A DNA stretch of 64,000 bases, taken from NCBI RefSeq assembly GCF_000026945.1, contig NC_012860.1, positions 2,666,001 to 2,730,000 of the forward strand, written 5' to 3'. Below, in pieces: positions 61,169 to 64,000 of the stretch (position 1 is the first letter of the stretch; each line of letters begins with the position of its first letter). Made by a program: the position numbers and the translations under genes. The notes under the pieces are model-generated. The model was not told where the DNA came from and ran no database searches. It saw nothing but the letters and a program-made list of their open reading frames with translations. Source of the stretch: Candida dubliniensis CD36. Lineage: Eukaryota; Ascomycota; Pichiomycetes; Serinales; Debaryomycetaceae.

Positions 61169-62386
61169 ATGAAAGGTTCAATTAATTTACATTCACATAC
61201 AATTGATTTATCTACATTGGAAGAGTTAAGAGACCCAAACTTGATAAGTAGATATCCGCCATTATTTCAAAGGAAACAGAATTTGATTGCCTTGGATAAT
61301 TCAATCAAATCAATCAAGAGGTCTAAAACTGTATCAACCCCAACAACAAGTAATAGAACCAACAACTTAACACCTATAGTTTCAGCACCTATTTCAAATT
61401 ATTATCAAATACAGTCCTCCTCATATAGTTTACCTAGAAGACCTTGTGTGGAATCGAAGAAATCAAATTTTAATAAAAAGCATCGGTTCGCTAAATTTTG
61501 GAAGAATATATCGGCAAAATCAAATAAAATGTCACGACATGAATGTTTGATGCAATCAATTAGTAAACCAATGGATCATTGTTCTCGGCAACAACAACAA
61601 CAACAACAACAACCAGCTCTTAGTCCTGATACATGTGGTTCTGTATTTTTGAATAGTCTATACCCCTCAAAATCAAGAAACATAATTGAAATAAAACCAG
61701 ATAATGATGGAAGAGGTTATGATATAAACAATAATAGGAATGGCAACAGCAATGATAGTAGCATTAACAATTTGAATTATCATGATAGTGAATTTGATTT
61801 ATCTAGAAGAAACACCTATATATCACAAATGAAATTTCAACCAATGTCTCCACCACAAGAATTATCAGCTGTTAATTCCATTGTTATTCCTCCTGTTGGT
61901 GGAAGCAATCAAATTAATAATCCTGAAGAATTTGCTAGTCCCATAATTCATCCAAATATCCACCTAGAACAACAACAACAACAACAACAACATGAACAAG
62001 AATTGCCAAAGAATAATTTCATAAAAAAATACAAACATGATCGTACTTTGAATACTGGACATACAAGAATCCCTCATCAATCAACAATTTCATTTGCAAA
62101 ATATGATTTGATGAATTTAGATACTAATGCAATGTCTCCTATTGAAACTCCGGATGATGATGATGAAGATGAGTTGATTACACTTAATCGAGGAGATTTC
62201 ATATTACCCAATTCATCATTTTTCATTCCTACAACAACTACATCCATAGTTAATAGTGATACTGAATCTTATGAAAGTTATTATAGTTTTTCAAAATCTC
62301 CAGAAACAACAACAACAAATAATAATAATAATAATAACCGTCATTCCATGTCAACAATCATTAGAGGAGAACATGTAAGATGTTGA
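61169..62386 (+). CDS. low-complexity polyQ/polyN hypothetical protein
   Basis: 405 residues, not recognised. Mostly disordered: Ser/Asn/Thr-rich with two polyQ tracts (about 139-147 and 268-275) and a polyN run (about 380-388). Short conserved-looking pieces are the N-terminus (IDLSTLEELRDPNLISRYPP) and a basic patch KSNFNKKHRFAKFWKN (about 98-113). Many Ser-Pro and Thr-Pro sites (MSPPQE, MSPIETP, KSPET) suggest a CDK/MAPK target. No domain or signal peptide. The composition resembles fast-evolving regulatory proteins of Candida. Confidence 0.65.
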   Translation: MKGSINLHSHTIDLSTLEELRDPNLISRYPPLFQRKQNLIALDNSIKSIKRSKTVSTPTTSNRTNNLTPIVSAPISNYYQIQSSSYSLPRRPCVESKKSNFNKKHRFAKFWKNISAKSNKMSRHECLMQSISKPMDHCSRQQQQQQQQPALSPDTCGSVFLNSLYPSKSRNIIEIKPDNDGRGYDINNNRNGNSNDSSINNLNYHDSEFDLSRRNTYISQMKFQPMSPPQELSAVNSIVIPPVGGSNQINNPEEFASPIIHPNIHLEQQQQQQQHEQELPKNNFIKKYKHDRTLNTGHTRIPHQSTISFAKYDLMNLDTNAMSPIETPDDDDEDELITLNRGDFILPNSSFFIPTTTTSIVNSDTESYESYYSFSKSPETTTTNNNNNNNRHSMSTIIRGEHVRC

Positions 62387-62682
62387 ATATCTGGAAAACT
62401 AAAACAAAGACAATCGTGGAACATATTCACAGAGACGCTCAGGATTAATTTGTCAATGGACTAATTGGTGTAGGATTTAAATTACGTACACAACAATGTT
62501 GCGTACATAGTTAATATAGTAAGATTTTTTGTTACGCCACCAAGTTGAGCACATGTTTGGTTTTGCCAGAGACCCAATTATGGCAGGAAGGGTTTGATAA
62601 AGAAAAATTATAAATTACTGTGCAAACACACACACACATATATATATACAAGAATAGAACCAGTAAAATACAAATACATATT

Positions 62683-63690
62683 CTAACGTTTGACCCAAGT
62701 TGGAGATTTTCTAGCTTTAACCTTACCAGGTTTCTTTCTTTCGACAATTCTTGTATCGCTCTTCGTTAATCCAGCTTTAGATAATCTTGGTTTCAATAAT
62801 GGGTTAAACACCACCAATGCTTTAGCAATGGCATACATAATGGCTTCACTTTGTCCAGTATATCCACCACCAGTGACTTGAGCGAAAACATTATATTTCC
62901 CTTCTTGTTCAACAACTTGAAATGGATAAAGAATATTTTTTCTAGCATAAATATTAGGGAAAAATTCAATTAATGATTTCCCATTAACTAATACTTCACC
63001 TTCACCTTTAACAAGATAAATTTTAGCAATTGACAGTTTTCTTTTAGCTTGAGTTCTAGCTCTACCAAAACAATCCAAAGTTTTTTCACGAGTCAATTGA
63101 GTAATTTTACTCACTGATTTACTAGTATATTCCGATAATATTTCTGATACTTCAATAGGCATTAATTCTAAATCAATAGTTCTTAATCTATTTAAAAGAT
63201 TGATTAATTCACGATAACGGATCTTTTTAACTCTAGTTCCTGATTGAGTTTTTTCTAAATAATCATCAAATCCAATGAATTTTTGATTTTGAATTTCTCT
63301 ATCAGGTACTACTCTAATTGGTAATTGTTGATATTTTTTTAAAACAGCACGTAATCTATTCATATTATCTTCATGAACCGGATTACCACCATAATAGGTC
63401 ATTAAGGTAGGTACAGTTCTTACACGATTGATTTCTCCTATGGTCAAATTCTCAGTTACTTGTGAAGATGTATATGGAGCCCGTTTTTGTTGATGTTGTG
63501 GTTGATTACGACGGAATCTTGATTGGAAACGAGGTTTGGTGGTGGTTTGTATTTCATCGGTTGTTGTTGTTGTTGTGGTGGTGGTGGTAGTTGTTGATTG
63601 AATAGGTTCATTAAGTCTAAAAGTAGATTGATGAAATGATCTTTGAGGTATATGCAACCCTCTAAATCTGGTTATAAGTCGTAATGCCAT
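62683..63690 (-). CDS. MRPS9: mitochondrial small ribosomal subunit protein uS9m
   Basis: 335 residues with a mitochondrial presequence (MALRLITRFRGLHIPQRSFH). A Thr run (about 34-44) and a Gln/Arg-rich linker follow. A middle helical region (about 85-200) is typical of fungal uS9m. The uS9 domain is about 205-335: AKIYLVKGEGEVLVNGKSL, then NVFAQVTGGGYTGQSEAIMYAIAKAL, and the C-terminal tail KARKSPTWVKR that reaches the P site. S. cerevisiae Mrps9 is 278 residues; the extra length is the N-terminal linker. A perfect TGAAAATTTTT element lies about 75 bp upstream. Confidence 0.94.
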   Translation of the reverse strand: MALRLITRFRGLHIPQRSFHQSTFRLNEPIQSTTTTTTTTTTTTDEIQTTTKPRFQSRFRRNQPQHQQKRAPYTSSQVTENLTIGEINRVRTVPTLMTYYGGNPVHEDNMNRLRAVLKKYQQLPIRVVPDREIQNQKFIGFDDYLEKTQSGTRVKKIRYRELINLLNRLRTIDLELMPIEVSEILSEYTSKSVSKITQLTREKTLDCFGRARTQAKRKLSIAKIYLVKGEGEVLVNGKSLIEFFPNIYARKNILYPFQVVEQEGKYNVFAQVTGGGYTGQSEAIMYAIAKALVVFNPLLKPRLSKAGLTKSDTRIVERKKPGKVKARKSPTWVKR

Positions 63691-64000
63691 TTCAATTAAT
63701 TCTAGGTGGGTTGCTTCACCGTGGTTTGAGGCTAAGTTACGATCTTGATTTCAAAGACAATTTGAAAATTTTTCCTTCTCTCACTAAATTTTTCTTTAGT
63801 CACTAACAACAAAGTTGTTGGTACACTTTACACGACAAGGCAGGTCCTTAATTGATTCTGTTTACCTACATGAAAGCAAATCAAATATTGAGTTTACAGT
63901 CTTGTTTGATTTATGGATTGTATTTGTTTATAGTATAGAACCATATATAAAGTCTGTTTCTGTTGACGTTAACCAAGGGAACAACCAATTGAATTGTTAA
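63691..64000. other. region upstream of MRPS9 to the window end
   Basis: 310 bp. Contains the rapid-growth element. An open frame from about 63815 to the window edge is not gene-like. No other feature seen. Confidence 0.5.
63763..63773. promoter_or_regulatory. rapid-growth element TGAAAATTTTT at MRPS9
   Basis: Perfect match to the RRPE/rapid-growth element (core AATTTT), about 75 bp before the ATG of a mitochondrial ribosomal protein gene. A related AAATTTTTC follows 14 bp on. This element is described as kept in C. albicans mitochondrial ribosomal genes and lost from those of S. cerevisiae. Confidence 0.6.

Noticed and set aside
1..64000. Mobile elements, LTRs, CRISPR arrays, tRNA or rRNA genes
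   Set aside because: I saw no reverse transcriptase, transposase, TG...CA long terminal repeat pair, repeat-spacer array, tRNA fold or rRNA segment; a solo LTR fragment could still be missed by eye.

Overview
The window is nuclear DNA of a budding yeast of the CUG-Ser clade. Gene content and order fit Candida albicans or a very close relative such as C. dubliniensis; I cannot tell these apart from sequence alone. The supporting signs are AT-rich intergenic DNA packed with poly(dA:dT) tracts, mostly intronless genes about 0.2-1 kb apart on both strands, rare short introns with TACTAAC-like branch points, and CTG codons where protein families have an invariant serine. Two such CTGs are clear: Mcd4 at 36374-36376 and the rhomboid nucleophile at 55276-55278. 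All products should therefore be read with CTG = Ser.

Layout. 0.1-2.8 kb: a conventional (kinesin-1-like) kinesin on the minus strand. 2.8-6.6 kb: a long intergenic region. 6.6-12.1 kb: SER33, a small unknown gene and RPN2. 12.2-15.0 kb: two probably lineage-restricted minus-strand genes, a small secreted protein and a leucine-rich-repeat protein, the latter bracketed by 27-nt A and T runs. 15.8-22.0 kb: LCB4, a coiled-coil protein, PXA2 and a small unknown protein. 22.5-28.0 kb: a DYRK-type kinase, a Zn2Cys6 regulator and a CoA-binding protein. 28.1-35.7 kb: ATG101 (rebuilt here from two exons), MSO1, an OCA4-like pseudophosphatase, an unknown proline-rich protein and a BUL1-like arrestin. 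35.9-42.5 kb: MCD4, TRP3 and CDC6. 43.6-50.0 kb: SNT1, an AlaX-type tRNA-editing protein and a CBS/PB1 membrane protein. 51.4-56.4 kb: VPH2, the cis-prenyltransferase gene (GC-AG intron), a probable mitochondrial ribosomal mL50 protein and a rhomboid protease. 56.4-59.0 kb: a second long intergenic region. 59.0-63.7 kb: BRX1, ATP19, a polyQ protein and MRPS9.

This is a housekeeping region, not a single pathway. Regulatory sites fit several neighbours: perfect Gcn4 boxes before SER33 and TRP3, a PACE-like site before RPN2, tandem PAC cores before BRX1, and a rapid-growth element before MRPS9 (a weaker one before the mL50 gene). The most interesting observations are the rhomboid whose nucleophilic serine is written as CUG, the split ATG101 gene in a budding yeast, and the non-canonical GC-AG intron in the cis-prenyltransferase gene.
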